Source: Ruminococcaceae bacterium UBA794
GTDB taxonomy: Bacteria; Bacillota; Clostridia; Oscillospirales; Ruminococcaceae
DNA: 64,000 nucleotides
Direction: 5' to 3'
NCBI GenBank assembly: GCA_002304735.1
Contig: DBIU01000015.1
Span: 4,887 to 68,886 of the forward strand
Below, piece after piece: positions 1 through 8,615 of this stretch. Below the pieces are notes generated by a model. That model saw only the letters and a list, made by a program, of their open reading frames with translations. It was not told the DNA's origin and made no database searches. How positions within the stretch are numbered: position 1 is the stretch's first letter; the number at the start of each line of letters is the position of its first letter. A program made the position numbers and the translations under genes.

Positions 1-22
1 AACCGGGAGTCTGCGCAAAGCC

Positions 23-2284
23 TCACCTGCCCACGGAAACCGCCACGACGCTGATATCGTCGCGGGCGCCGTTCTCCGCGGAACGCGCGGCTTTTGCAAT
101 GCGCTCGGAAAGCTCGGCGGGGTCGGAGGGCTTTGAAAGCTCGCGGGCAAGCCATTTCTCGTCGATAACCGCGCCGTCCGTTGTCATCACGATAACATCG
201 CCGCATTTCACCCGAAATTTCTGCGCGGGAACGTTCATTTTCCCTCCCGTACCCGCAGGCGGCGACTCGAGAGCTGCCCGCATAAGCCTGTCCGAGGTCT
301 TGATGTAGGTAGTCGCTGCGCCCGCCTTGTACACCGCACATTCGCCGCTTTCAAGGTTGATTTTCAGGATATCCATTGTCGCGAAGCTCTCGTCGGCGCT
401 TTTCACAAGCAGCGTTGTGTTCGCCGTTTCAAGCGCCGAGGGAAGCGGAATACCCGCCTTAATCAGCTTCGACAGCACGGAACACGCTATCGCCGAGTCA
501 ACTCTCGCGCGGCTTCCCGTACCCATTCCGTCCGAAAGCACGATGTAAAGCGAGCCTTTGCCGTCAGTAAAGCTCTCGCAGCAATCCCCGCAAACCTCGT
601 TTTGTCCCTGAGGAAGCTGATACGCGCCGACTTTCACGGCAAGCGGAAGCGCCTCGCACGACGTTATCCGATAGCGACCGCAGCCGCCCGTAATTTCGGG
701 AACCTCAAGCTCCTTTCCGAGCGTTTTCCCGAGAATTTGCCCCAGCTTCTCGCGCGAAACGCGCGGTTCCGAAGCGCAGTACGCTTCAATTCTAAGCTTT
801 TTGCGATTATCACGCGAAATAAAGGCCTGCGGAAATTCAGCGCCGTTCTCCGAAAGCGCCTTTTCAACGCGCTTTTCAGCCTCGCGGTACTTTCCGAGAG
901 CCTTTAATTCAAACCCCGAACCGCCCATAGCGCGGAGTATTTCCTCCGTTGCGCTGAGCCTGTCCGTGTAAATCCGCCGCAGCTCGCGTATCCTGCGCTC
1001 GTCCGACATCGCCGAAATGTAGCGCGAATATTCCGCCGTAATCGCCCCGACAACGCCCGCAGGATTCACACATTCCTCCGCACATTCCCCCGAAAGAGAA
1101 TTTTCAGTAAGCTCAAAGCCCGTGCGAAGCTGCATTACAAGCCGTGCGAACTCTCCGTGAAACCGCTCGTATTCGCTTCCCCAGCAAATCATACTTTTCG
1201 GGCAGGAACGGCAAGACCTTTCCGCCGCGCGGTCGCTTATTTCCTCAATATTCAAGCAATACTTACGGTCAAGCGTTTCCGCCGCCGCCGAAATTCCCGC
1301 GCCTACTCCCTCAAGCGCGTCTGCCGCGAAATTAAGCCGCTCGCCGATAATAAGCGAAGCCGCGCCGTCCGAGAAGTCGTTTTCAGCCTTCTTCAGACGT
1401 TCAAACGGAATCGCCGCGTACACAGCCGCAGCAGCAGCCGCTTCAATCATAATTCGCCAAGAGCCCTCGTCGTTGTGCGAAATCAGCGTTCCCACAGCCG
1501 CGATAAACACAAACCCCACCGCGCGCGTGATTTTTCCGCGCTTTGAGAACGCGCAAGCCGCTCCCGCCGAAAACGCAAGGCAAGCCCCCGCCGCGCCCAT
1601 TTCGGGATTTGCCGCGCACAGCCCGAACACTGCGGGCAAGCCTATCGCCGCGCTCCACGCCGTTCCCTTGATATCGCAGACGCAAAGCAGCGTTAATCCG
1701 AGAAGCAGCCTGCCTATATTTATATATGTATAGTCGAGCCGCCCGAGCGAAAAGAACGCAAGCGCCGAAATTATCCCGACAAACGCGCGGATTTTTGGTT
1801 CGGACAGCGAAAGCCGCTTCTCCTCCGCGGCGGTTTCAAGAACGCTCACGCCAAGCGCGAAAATTCCCGCCGCAAACGACGCGATTATCAGCAAAAGAAG
1901 CTCCGAAACTCCGGAAGTTTCCGATATACGCGAGAAAAAGCACGCGAGCATCGCCGAGAAAAACGACGACGCAGCGCGGATTTTCACGCTTCCGAAATCG
2001 GGAATTATCTTCGCCGCCATAGCTATAATCAGCGCCGCTATTCCCGAAAGCGCTCCGGAAAACCCGCGCAGAAGCGCTCCCGCAGCCGCTCCGAAAAGCG
2101 CAGGCACGGCTCGCCGCCGCGATAATCCCGCCACAAGCGCAAACGAAGCGGGCGCCGCCGAAAGCTCGCTTGCGCCAAGCTCCAGCGCAAATCCCCCTAT
2201 CGCCCAAATCAAGTTGTTTTTCAAAAATTCCCGTCGGTGTGCAGCCGACGTTCGCCGAGCAAACTCGGCAGCCTTTTCGGTCAT
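23..2284 (-). CDS. spoIIE: Stage II sporulation protein E (SpoIIE), PP2C-type phosphatase
   Basis: 753 aa. The first ~300 residues are strongly hydrophobic with many membrane segments, followed by a cytoplasmic linker and a C-terminal PP2C/SpoIIE phosphatase domain. That domain shows the metal-binding DGMG motif near residue 580, a later TTDGA and a closing RDDIS. In sporulating Firmicutes SpoIIE dephosphorylates SpoIIAA in the forespore and so releases sigma-F; it also acts at the polar septum. The start has a good GGGAGG site 7 nt upstream. The three-part architecture and ~750-residue length separate it from soluble RsbU-type phosphatases. It implies a spore-forming host. Confidence 0.93.
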   Translation of the reverse strand: MTEKAAEFARRTSAAHRREFLKNNLIWAIGGFALELGASELSAAPASFALVAGLSRRRAVPALFGAAAGALLRGFSGALSGIAALIIAMAAKIIPDFGSVKIRAASSFFSAMLACFFSRISETSGVSELLLLIIASFAAGIFALGVSVLETAAEEKRLSLSEPKIRAFVGIISALAFFSLGRLDYTYINIGRLLLGLTLLCVCDIKGTAWSAAIGLPAVFGLCAANPEMGAAGACLAFSAGAACAFSKRGKITRAVGFVFIAAVGTLISHNDEGSWRIMIEAAAAAAVYAAIPFERLKKAENDFSDGAASLIIGERLNFAADALEGVGAGISAAAETLDRKYCLNIEEISDRAAERSCRSCPKSMICWGSEYERFHGEFARLVMQLRTGFELTENSLSGECAEECVNPAGVVGAITAEYSRYISAMSDERRIRELRRIYTDRLSATEEILRAMGGSGFELKALGKYREAEKRVEKALSENGAEFPQAFISRDNRKKLRIEAYCASEPRVSREKLGQILGKTLGKELEVPEITGGCGRYRITSCEALPLAVKVGAYQLPQGQNEVCGDCCESFTDGKGSLYIVLSDGMGTGSRARVDSAIACSVLSKLIKAGIPLPSALETANTTLLVKSADESFATMDILKINLESGECAVYKAGAATTYIKTSDRLMRAALESPPAGTGGKMNVPAQKFRVKCGDVIVMTTDGAVIDEKWLARELSKPSDPAELSERIAKAARSAENGARDDISVVAVSVGR

Positions 2285-2467
2285 TTTTTTACCTCCCGTT
2301 TATCTTCAGCCCTTTGCGGCGCGTTTATCGTCATCGGGAAACAATTTCCGCGCCGTTTTCCCGTCTGTGTATTATTGATAATATCACAAATACCGCGAGA
2401 AATCTGTCGCATACGGTTGGTATTTTATGGAAAATCAACGCGCTTGCGGGTGATTTTAAGATATTGT

Positions 2468-2496
2468 TTGACAAAACGGCATATTTGTGTTACAAT
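2468..2496 (+). promoter_or_regulatory. Sigma-A type promoter for the TPR-like gene / comEB / rsmA
   Basis: TTGACA (2468-2473) and TACAAT (2491-2496) are separated by exactly 17 bp, about 45 bp upstream of the first ATG. This is near consensus. The rest of the 258-bp gap between spoIIE and this gene shows no other feature I can name. Confidence 0.8.
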
Positions 2497-2542
2497 GTAG
2501 GAGAATATTATCGGAGAAAATCCGCAGGAAAGGAATATTTTT

Positions 2543-2845
2543 ATGAACGTTAATTTTGAAATGGCGCTTCAGTATATTAATCTCGGCTCTTACGAAAAGG
2601 CTGAGGAGGAGCTGAGAACCGCAATCGACAAGGAAACCGAAAAAGGCAGTCTTGAAACGGCAATGGAATATCGCTGCGTTCTCGGCGAGCTTCTCGCAAA
2701 TCTCCGCAAAAGAAAGAAGTCGGACGAGGAATTTCTCCGCGTCGTTGAATACTGCAAAGAAACAGGCTCGCTTCCGAAGCAGCTTGCTATCGCGGAGGAA
2801 TATCTCGCAAAGCCCAGACCCGGCAGAAAAAGCACGAAATCATAA
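2543..2845 (+). CDS. Small TPR-like helical protein of unknown function
   Basis: 100 aa, charged and predicted all-helical. It reads like one or two tetratricopeptide-type helix pairs (a segment with LGSYEKAEEELRTAI, then a second helical hairpin) and ends in a basic tail. It sits first in a probable operon with dCMP deaminase and rsmA (31-bp gap) behind a near-consensus promoter. The ribosome binding site is AGGAAAGG. I do not recognise a specific family; a protein-interaction role is only inferred from the TPR-like pattern. Confidence 0.75.
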   Translation: MNVNFEMALQYINLGSYEKAEEELRTAIDKETEKGSLETAMEYRCVLGELLANLRKRKKSDEEFLRVVEYCKETGSLPKQLAIAEEYLAKPRPGRKSTKS

Positions 2846-2876
2846 TTATCCCGACGCTTGAGAAAGGACGTGACTT

Positions 2877-3368
2877 ATGGAAAAACGCGTTGATAAGGTG
2901 AATTATCATCTCGATATCGCTCAAACGGTCGCAGAACGCGGAACCTGTCTGCGCAGGAACTTCGGCGCGATTATCGTCAAAAACGACAGCATTATCGCAA
3001 CGGGCTACAACGGCGCTCCCCGCGGCAGAAAAAACTGCTCCGATACGGGAAGCTGCACGCGCGAACGGCTCAATATCCCGCACGGTCAGAGATACGAGCT
3101 TTGCCGCTCCGTCCACGCCGAAGCGAACTGCATTATCTCCGCGCCGCGCACGGATATGCTCGGCTCAACGCTCTATCTCGCGTGTCTTGACGCGCAGACG
3201 GGCGAACTTTCGGGCAATGTCGAACCTTGCTCGATGTGCAAGCGGCTTATCATTAACGCGGGTATTGAAAAGGTTATCGTCCGCACTTCCCCCAATTCTT
3301 ACAAGGAATTTGTCGTAAGCGCTTGGATTGACAACGACGACAGTCTTGAAGGAACGGACGGTTATTGA
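2877..3368 (+). CDS. comEB: dCMP deaminase (ComEB family)
   Basis: 163 aa, typical length. It has the zinc-dependent cytidine/deoxycytidylate deaminase signature: HAE (in SVHAEANC) supplies a zinc ligand and the catalytic Glu, and PCSMC gives the two Cys ligands. The enzyme deaminates dCMP to dUMP, feeding thymidylate synthesis. The start ATG has an AAAGGA site. Its stop codon is one base before the GTG start chosen for rsmA, so the two are probably translationally coupled. Confidence 0.9.
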   Translation: MEKRVDKVNYHLDIAQTVAERGTCLRRNFGAIIVKNDSIIATGYNGAPRGRKNCSDTGSCTRERLNIPHGQRYELCRSVHAEANCIISAPRTDMLGSTLYLACLDAQTGELSGNVEPCSMCKRLIINAGIEKVIVRTSPNSYKEFVVSAWIDNDDSLEGTDGY

Positions 3369-3369
3369 C

Positions 3370-4218
3370 GTGGAACTTACTGATATCGGCGTTATAAAAG
3401 ACCTATTCTCGCGCCACGGCTTTTCTTTCTCAAAGGCGCTCGGTCAGAATTTCCTCATAAACCCGTCCGTCTGCCCGAAAATCGCCGAGCTTGGCGGCTG
3501 CGGCGAAGGAGTCTGTGCAATCGAAATCGGAACGGGCGTCGGCGTTCTCACAAAAGAGCTTGCAATGCGCTGCGATAAGGTCGTCGCGGTGGAGCTTGAC
3601 GAGCGCTTGAAGCCGCTTCTCGAGGAAACGCTCGCGGAGTTTGACAATGTTGAAATCATTTTCGCGGACGTTATGAAAACGAACCTCCGCAAAATTATCG
3701 AAGATAAATTTGACGGCAAAGATACGGTTGTCTGCGCAAATCTTCCTTATTACATCACTTCTCCCGTTATTATGAAAATTCTCGAAGAACGGCTTCCGAT
3801 AAAGGCGCTCACGGTTATGGTTCAGAAAGAAGCCGCGGAACGCGTCTGCGCGAAGCCCGCGACAAGAGAGTGCGGCGCGATTTCCTACGCGGTGAGCTGG
3901 TACAGCGCGCCGAAGATACTTTTCCGCGTGAACAGAGGCAGCTTTATGCCCTCGCCGAACGTTGACAGCGCCGTTATCAGGCTTGACGTAAAGCCCGAAA
4001 GTCCGCTTCCCGCCGACGAGGAAAAACGTATGTTTCGGATTATTGCGGCGGGCTTTTCTCAGCGCAGAAAGCAGCTTGTAAATCCACTTTCAGCCGCGTT
4101 CGGCACCGACAAATCCACGCTCTGCGAAATATTCGCAAAGCTCGGCATCAAGCCGACTGCGCGCGCCGAGGAGCTTTCGCTCGACGACTACAAAAGCCTC
4201 GCAAAAGCGCTTAAATAA
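3370..4218 (+). CDS. rsmA: 16S rRNA dimethyladenosine transferase (RsmA/KsgA)
   Basis: 282 aa from the GTG at 3370. It dimethylates two adjacent adenines in the helix 45 loop of 16S rRNA using S-adenosylmethionine. Visible motifs are the family-specific GQNFL near the N-terminus, the SAM-binding EIGTGVGVLT, and the catalytic NLPYY. An ATG at 3328 would overlap comEB by 41 bp and add 14 residues lacking family character. The GTG directly after the comEB stop leaves a normal KsgA N-terminus, so I prefer it, though its Shine-Dalgarno (AAGGAACGG) lies rather far upstream. Confidence 0.92.
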   Translation: MELTDIGVIKDLFSRHGFSFSKALGQNFLINPSVCPKIAELGGCGEGVCAIEIGTGVGVLTKELAMRCDKVVAVELDERLKPLLEETLAEFDNVEIIFADVMKTNLRKIIEDKFDGKDTVVCANLPYYITSPVIMKILEERLPIKALTVMVQKEAAERVCAKPATRECGAISYAVSWYSAPKILFRVNRGSFMPSPNVDSAVIRLDVKPESPLPADEEKRMFRIIAAGFSQRRKQLVNPLSAAFGTDKSTLCEIFAKLGIKPTARAEELSLDDYKSLAKALK

Positions 4219-4257
4219 GCGAAATTCCCGCGCTTTCCGCTTTTTTGGTTCAAGCAG

Positions 4258-4339
4258 GGGAACGCTCCCGAAAATCCCCCGCGAAAGGATTTTCGGGAGC
4301 GTTCCCGCGATTTTGGCGGTTCGACGCCGCCAAAATCGC
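4258..4339. repeat. Two abutting perfect hairpins in the rsmA/bmp intergenic region
   Basis: A perfect 20-bp stem (4258-4277 with 4287-4306, 9-nt loop) is followed with no gap by a perfect 13-bp stem (4307-4319 with 4327-4339, 7-nt loop). Neither ends in a T-run, so they are not ordinary terminators. They lie between convergent genes in a 288-bp gap with no ORF I would call. Confidence 0.75.
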
Positions 4340-4461
4340 TCCCCCCTCGGGGCAATCGCGGAGCAAAATTTGCGTCGAAACTCGTTTATAGCTCCAAACG
4401 TCCCGCAATCCCGACTGTTCGCGCACAATTTTCCCGCAGCTATCGCTTTTTCGGAAAAACA

Positions 4462-4489
4462 AAATCCGCTCGGTTTCCCAAGCGGATTT
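4462..4489 (-). terminator. Terminator of the BMP lipoprotein gene
   Basis: A 9-bp perfect stem (4462-4470 with 4481-4489) lies just downstream of the minus-strand stop. Read on the minus strand it is followed by TTTTGTTTTT-like sequence, so it is a good intrinsic terminator. Confidence 0.8.
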
Positions 4490-4506
4490 GTTGTATTAAT
4501 CGCGTT

Positions 4507-5670
4507 TTACGACTTAATTTCAAAGCTGTTCGGCGCGCTTTCGTGAGGCTTTCGGAAGCTTCCGACCGTCTTTACCCCCTGAACGTACCAATCCATTCCG
4601 TAAATCTGCGCCTCGGTCATCGTGTCCGTCTGCATAAACTTCACGTTTCCGTTCGTGTCCTTCAGCTCGCCGCTGAAAATATACGCTTTCTCGCTCGTCA
4701 AAAGCGGCACTATTTCATTCAGTATATCCTGCGTTTTCGCGTCGGCGCAAGGCTGAGCCTCGGATACCGCGACAATGCCGTTCGACATCGCGCCCTTGTA
4801 CACTCCCGGCTCCCAAGCGTCCATTTTAAGCTGCTTAAACTGCGATACAAATAGGCTGTCGCGCTTCGTGAAGAAGTACATCAGCATATTTTTGTACTCG
4901 CCCTCTCTGCCGCTGTAATCAAGCGTTCCGATAAACTTAATCCCCTTCTGCTCGCAATATTCCGCAGTATACGGCGAATCCGTGTAACAGATTACAACAT
5001 CGCAGCCCTCGCTTACAAGCTTATCGACAGCCTCCTTAATCTCGCCGTTATCCGTAGCGCCCGCCGCGCACAGCGTCCCGCTTGCGAAAACCATTCTCAC
5101 GCCAAGCGCCGCCGCATTTATCGTAGCGTAATTGTAGAGCAGCTCGGGGTCCGCGACAATTCCGATTTTCTGCGTTTTCGAGTTATAAGCCGCCGCAATT
5201 CCCGCCGCATAAGCGCCCTGATAAGCCGTTTCAGTATAGCTGAACACGTTCGCCGTGCCGATTGAAGCCGACCCGTAGTTCAGGAACTTAACGTTCATAT
5301 ACCTGCTCGAAACCGACGCGAGAATATTCGTAAAAGTGGCGCTGCACGATACAATCTCGGTGCAGCCCGCCGAAACAAGCGCCTTAACCGCGCTCTCGAA
5401 ATCCTGCACGGAAACGTCCTCTATGTAAACCGTTTCAACCCCGCAGCGCCGCGCAGCCTTCTGCCTCTGAGCGTTCATCTGCTCGGTAAAACCGCCGTTA
5501 TCCGCCTTTTTGTGGAATATGTAGCCGACCTTAACCGGCACAGTTTCCTCAACCGCCGCAGAACTGCTCTCGGACGAGGATTCCCCCGCCGTTCCGCCGC
5601 AGCCCGTCAATCCTATCGAAACGCACAGGGCAAGTCCTGCCGCTATGCCCTTGAGCCATTTTGTTTTCAT
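4507..5670 (-). CDS. BMP/Med-family substrate-binding lipoprotein
   Basis: 387 aa. The N-terminus has a short basic start, a hydrophobic stretch and a lipobox ending LTGC, followed by a Ser/Glu-rich linker, so it is probably exported and lipid-anchored. The body has a periplasmic-binding-protein fold of the BMP (basic membrane protein, PnrA-like) type, opening with VKVGYIFHKKADNGGFT and containing FASGTLCAAGATDNGEIKEA. Family members bind nucleosides or act as Med-type proteins; the ligand cannot be told here. No ABC permease or ATPase is adjacent, so it may act as an orphan. The RBS is GGAGG before the ATG. Confidence 0.85.
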   Translation of the reverse strand: MKTKWLKGIAAGLALCVSIGLTGCGGTAGESSSESSSAAVEETVPVKVGYIFHKKADNGGFTEQMNAQRQKAARRCGVETVYIEDVSVQDFESAVKALVSAGCTEIVSCSATFTNILASVSSRYMNVKFLNYGSASIGTANVFSYTETAYQGAYAAGIAAAYNSKTQKIGIVADPELLYNYATINAAALGVRMVFASGTLCAAGATDNGEIKEAVDKLVSEGCDVVICYTDSPYTAEYCEQKGIKFIGTLDYSGREGEYKNMLMYFFTKRDSLFVSQFKQLKMDAWEPGVYKGAMSNGIVAVSEAQPCADAKTQDILNEIVPLLTSEKAYIFSGELKDTNGNVKFMQTDTMTEAQIYGMDWYVQGVKTVGSFRKPHESAPNSFEIKS

Positions 5671-5747
5671 CGCTATTTAACCTCCGGTTATATCAGTTTC
5701 ATTCACAAAATGTGTATTATTTCTCAGATTTTTCTTTCTCTCAAACC

Positions 5748-5834
5748 ATTATAACATATTTTTCAAAAAAAATCATTACTTTTTTCAAATATTTCTAAGA
5801 TTATCTTTATTTTTTTGAAAAAATGTGTTATAAT
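5748..5834. promoter_or_regulatory. Divergent promoters carried on a long inverted repeat
   Basis: The left arm (about 5748-5772) and right arm (about 5810-5834) are near-identical in opposite orientation. Each carries a run of T, TTGAAA and an extended -10 TGTTATAAT that fires outward: left toward the BMP lipoprotein, right toward the foldase gene. The TTGAAA is only 7-8 bp from the -10, so the likely promoter type is extended -10. Confidence 0.7.
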
Positions 5835-5875
5835 GAGATGAATATAAATTCTATTCGGAGCGAAAGGATTATTTT

Positions 5876-7129
5876 ATGAAATTCAAAAAGCTGATTTGCG
5901 CAGCTTCGGCTGCTTTGATTGCCGTTGGACTATGCGGCTGTTCTATAAAGTTCGGAACGAACATTACCCCCGACAACGGCTATATTGTCGCGAAGCCCTC
6001 CGACAGCGCTCTTGCGGATAAGCTCGGAGTTACCTATGCCGAGTTTATCAACGATTATACCTATTATCTTAATGCCGCGGGAATAAAGGACGATTCCTCG
6101 GAAAGCGTCGCGGAAACCTGCAAAAGCAGGCGCTCCGCTATTATCGGAAGCCTAATTCTCGAAAAAATCTGCGCGTATAAAGCGGAGGAATACGGCGTTT
6201 CGGAGCTTTCGGACGCTGAAATCGAGCAGGCAAAGTCTATGGCTGACACGATTATCAACGAGAGAATAAGCTATTACGCCAAAAACTCCGATTTCGGGAC
6301 AATCGGCGGCGAGGAGCTTTCCGGCGAGGAAAAGCTGAAGCGCGGCGGCGAAATGCTCGACAAGGAGCTTGCAAAGCTGGGGCTTACAAGAGATGATTAC
6401 GTTGAAAAGCAGAAAAGATACGTTCTGAGCTATAAGCTGCTTAAGGCGTTTGGAGAGAAGATGGACCGCGGCGAAGCGGAAAAGGTTTTTGACGAAAACG
6501 CCAAAACCGCGAAAGAAGCCTATGAAAAAAGCCCGTCCGACTATGAAAGCGGCGACTATACGCAATATTACATTCCCGAAGGGTCGCGGTATATCAAGCA
6601 TATTCTGCTCGGCTTCGACAACGATGTCGTCACGCAGATAAGAACGCTTCGCTCGTCGGACGACGACGCGGGCGCGGATAAGCTTCGCGAGGAAAGCGCG
6701 GCGGCGCTTGACGAAAAGCTCTCGGAGGTTGTCGGGAAGCTTGACGCGGGCGAGGATTTCGACGAGCTGATAAAGGAGTATTCAGCAGACAGCTCCGCGA
6801 GCGCTTATTATCCCGATGGATATGTGCTTATACCGAACGGAACTTCGTTTATGAAGGAATTTCAAAACGCGGCGTTTTCGATTGAAGAAATAGGCGGGAA
6901 AACGACCTGCGTTACGGATTACGGCATTCACATTCTGCTGTATAACGGCGCGGCGACGGTTACCGATGATGAAAAGCAGAGCATAATCGACAATATTCTC
7001 GCGTCGCTTACGGCAAAGGAATTTACCGCAAAAACGCAGGAATGGATTAAGGAATACGGTTTTTCCGATAATATGGACTATAATGCGCTTCGCATTGACA
7101 AGCCTTCCGATAAGGAAAACTCAAAATAA
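5876..7129 (+). CDS. PrsA/SurA-like lipoprotein peptidyl-prolyl isomerase (foldase)
   Basis: 417 aa. The signal peptide and lipobox (LCGC) place it on the outer face of the membrane. A SurA-N-like helical region occupies roughly residues 40-220, with many Lys/Glu. A parvulin (PpiC) domain begins at IKHILLGF (about residue 240) and continues through DELIKEYSADSSA to GIHILLY. Such proteins help exported proteins fold after secretion. The RBS is AAAGGA 8 nt before the ATG. It is followed 20 bp later by a decarboxylase gene, probably cotranscribed. Confidence 0.85.
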   Translation: MKFKKLICAASAALIAVGLCGCSIKFGTNITPDNGYIVAKPSDSALADKLGVTYAEFINDYTYYLNAAGIKDDSSESVAETCKSRRSAIIGSLILEKICAYKAEEYGVSELSDAEIEQAKSMADTIINERISYYAKNSDFGTIGGEELSGEEKLKRGGEMLDKELAKLGLTRDDYVEKQKRYVLSYKLLKAFGEKMDRGEAEKVFDENAKTAKEAYEKSPSDYESGDYTQYYIPEGSRYIKHILLGFDNDVVTQIRTLRSSDDDAGADKLREESAAALDEKLSEVVGKLDAGEDFDELIKEYSADSSASAYYPDGYVLIPNGTSFMKEFQNAAFSIEEIGGKTTCVTDYGIHILLYNGAATVTDDEKQSIIDNILASLTAKEFTAKTQEWIKEYGFSDNMDYNALRIDKPSDKENSK

Positions 7130-7149
7130 CTACGAAACGGAGTCTGAAG

Positions 7150-8448
7150 ATGAATACACCGATTTGCAACTTCCTTGAAAAATACGCCGGAGAAAACAGG
7201 CTCAGGCTTCATATGCCCGGTCACGACGGTGAATTTCCGCACGACATAACCGAAATTTACGGAGCGGACAACCTCTTTTCCTCAGATGTTTCCGGAGGTA
7301 TTATCGGAACAAGCGAGGCGCTTGCCGCGGGAGTTTTCGGAGCGAAAAAGACGTGCTATTCCTGCGCGGGAAGCACCCTTGCCATTCAGACCGCGCTTGC
7401 GATTTTGAAATCGCAGGGCTGCAAGAGGATTGCCGCTTCGCGCTATTCGCACAGGTCGCTTGTTTCGGCGGCGGCGCTGCTTCAGCTTGACGTAAAGTGG
7501 CTTTATCCCAGCGAATATATGAGCGCGGACGTTACATATGATTCCGCCGCGATAACGGGCGTCGACGCTGTTTTTATCACGAACATCGACTATTACGGAG
7601 GAACGTGGAAGTTCGTTCAGCCGAACATTCCCGTTGTTATCGACAACGCGCACGGTTCTTACCTCAAATTTGTCGACAAGCGCAAGTTCGGCGTTGAATA
7701 CGTTCATCCGCTGGAGCTTGGTTTCCCGATGATGGTCGCCGAATCCGCGCACAAAACGCTTCCCGTGCTTACGGGCGGCGCTTATCTGCACTTTACGGAC
7801 GGCGTTGACGCTTCGAGAGCCAAGGAAATGATGTCGATTTTCGGCTCGTCAAGCCCGTCTTATCTCATTCTTGAGAGCCTTGACAGGTTCAACGCCATAA
7901 TTGCGGACAACGTGGAGCTTGTCACAAACGCCTGCGAGGCTGTCGCGGAGCTTAAGGCAAGACTCGCAACCGCGGGTATCCCGCTCAGAAAGAGCGACCC
8001 GCTTCGCGTTACCATTAACGCGCGCGAGTGCGGACTTTCGGGCTTTGAATATGCGAGAGGGCTTCGCGCGAACGGCGTCGAGTGTGAAATGGCTGACGAA
8101 AACTATGTCGTTATGATGTTCTCCGCGATGACCACTATCGAGGACTGCGAACGCGCGGAAATGGCGGCGCTTTTCGTTCCTATGACCGCGCCCAAGCCGC
8201 TTGTCGTCTACCCCGTCGTCAAGCCCAAGGCTGATATGCCCATTCACGAAGCGCTGTTCAAGCCGCAGAGAATCGTTTCCGTCGAAAACGCGAGCGGCGA
8301 GGTCTGCGCGGGGCTGAAATCGCCCTGCCCGCCCGGAGTCCCCATCGTTATGCCCGGCGAAATCATCGACCACAACGTCGTTGACGCCCTCAAAATGTTC
8401 GGCGTTAAGTCCGTTCCCGTTATTGCCCGCTCGTCGCTTCGCTTCTGA
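7150..8448 (+). CDS. Orn/Lys/Arg decarboxylase-family PLP enzyme
   Basis: 432 aa. The fold-type I PLP enzyme signature is clear: LHMPGHDG at the N-terminus, the SAHKTLPVLTGG segment with the PLP-binding lysine, and a C-terminal PCPPGVPI...GE segment typical of SpeA/CadA/YaaO-type basic amino-acid decarboxylases. It probably makes a polyamine precursor (agmatine, cadaverine or putrescine), but the substrate is not readable by eye. It is somewhat shorter than Bacillus SpeA/YaaO (about 480-490 aa). The RBS is weak (ACGGAG), and an operon with the preceding foldase gene is likely. Confidence 0.88.
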   Translation: MNTPICNFLEKYAGENRLRLHMPGHDGEFPHDITEIYGADNLFSSDVSGGIIGTSEALAAGVFGAKKTCYSCAGSTLAIQTALAILKSQGCKRIAASRYSHRSLVSAAALLQLDVKWLYPSEYMSADVTYDSAAITGVDAVFITNIDYYGGTWKFVQPNIPVVIDNAHGSYLKFVDKRKFGVEYVHPLELGFPMMVAESAHKTLPVLTGGAYLHFTDGVDASRAKEMMSIFGSSSPSYLILESLDRFNAIIADNVELVTNACEAVAELKARLATAGIPLRKSDPLRVTINARECGLSGFEYARGLRANGVECEMADENYVVMMFSAMTTIEDCERAEMAALFVPMTAPKPLVVYPVVKPKADMPIHEALFKPQRIVSVENASGEVCAGLKSPCPPGVPIVMPGEIIDHNVVDALKMFGVKSVPVIARSSLRF

Positions 8449-8453
8449 CACTT

Positions 8454-8599
8454 AGTCGGTTCCCCCATCCGACTTCCCGTAAGCACCGACCTAGGCGGAG
8501 CGCCCGTTTTTCGCTCCGCGAAAAACCGACAAGCTTCGCTTGTCGTGCCGCGATGCGGCAGGGCGCTTCGCCTAACCGGCGAGCCGCACAAAGTCGGAT
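8454..8599 (+). ncRNA. Putative structured RNA: linker-free cloverleaf after the decarboxylase
   Basis: A 14-bp stem (8492-8505 with 8561-8574, one G.U pair on the plus strand) encloses three hairpins that touch each other and the stem with no unpaired linker. These are 8506-8526 (9 bp, 3-nt loop), 8527-8545 (7 bp, 5-nt loop) and 8546-8560 (6 bp, 3-nt loop). An outer stem (8467-8474 with 8592-8599) competes with a hairpin formed by 8454-8459 and 8469-8474. The wobble pair would be a C-A mismatch on the minus strand, favouring a plus-strand RNA. Whether it is a mobile repeat, a 3'-UTR element or a cruciform is unknown. Confidence 0.5.
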
Positions 8600-8615
8600 A
8601 GAGCCGCAAACCCGC

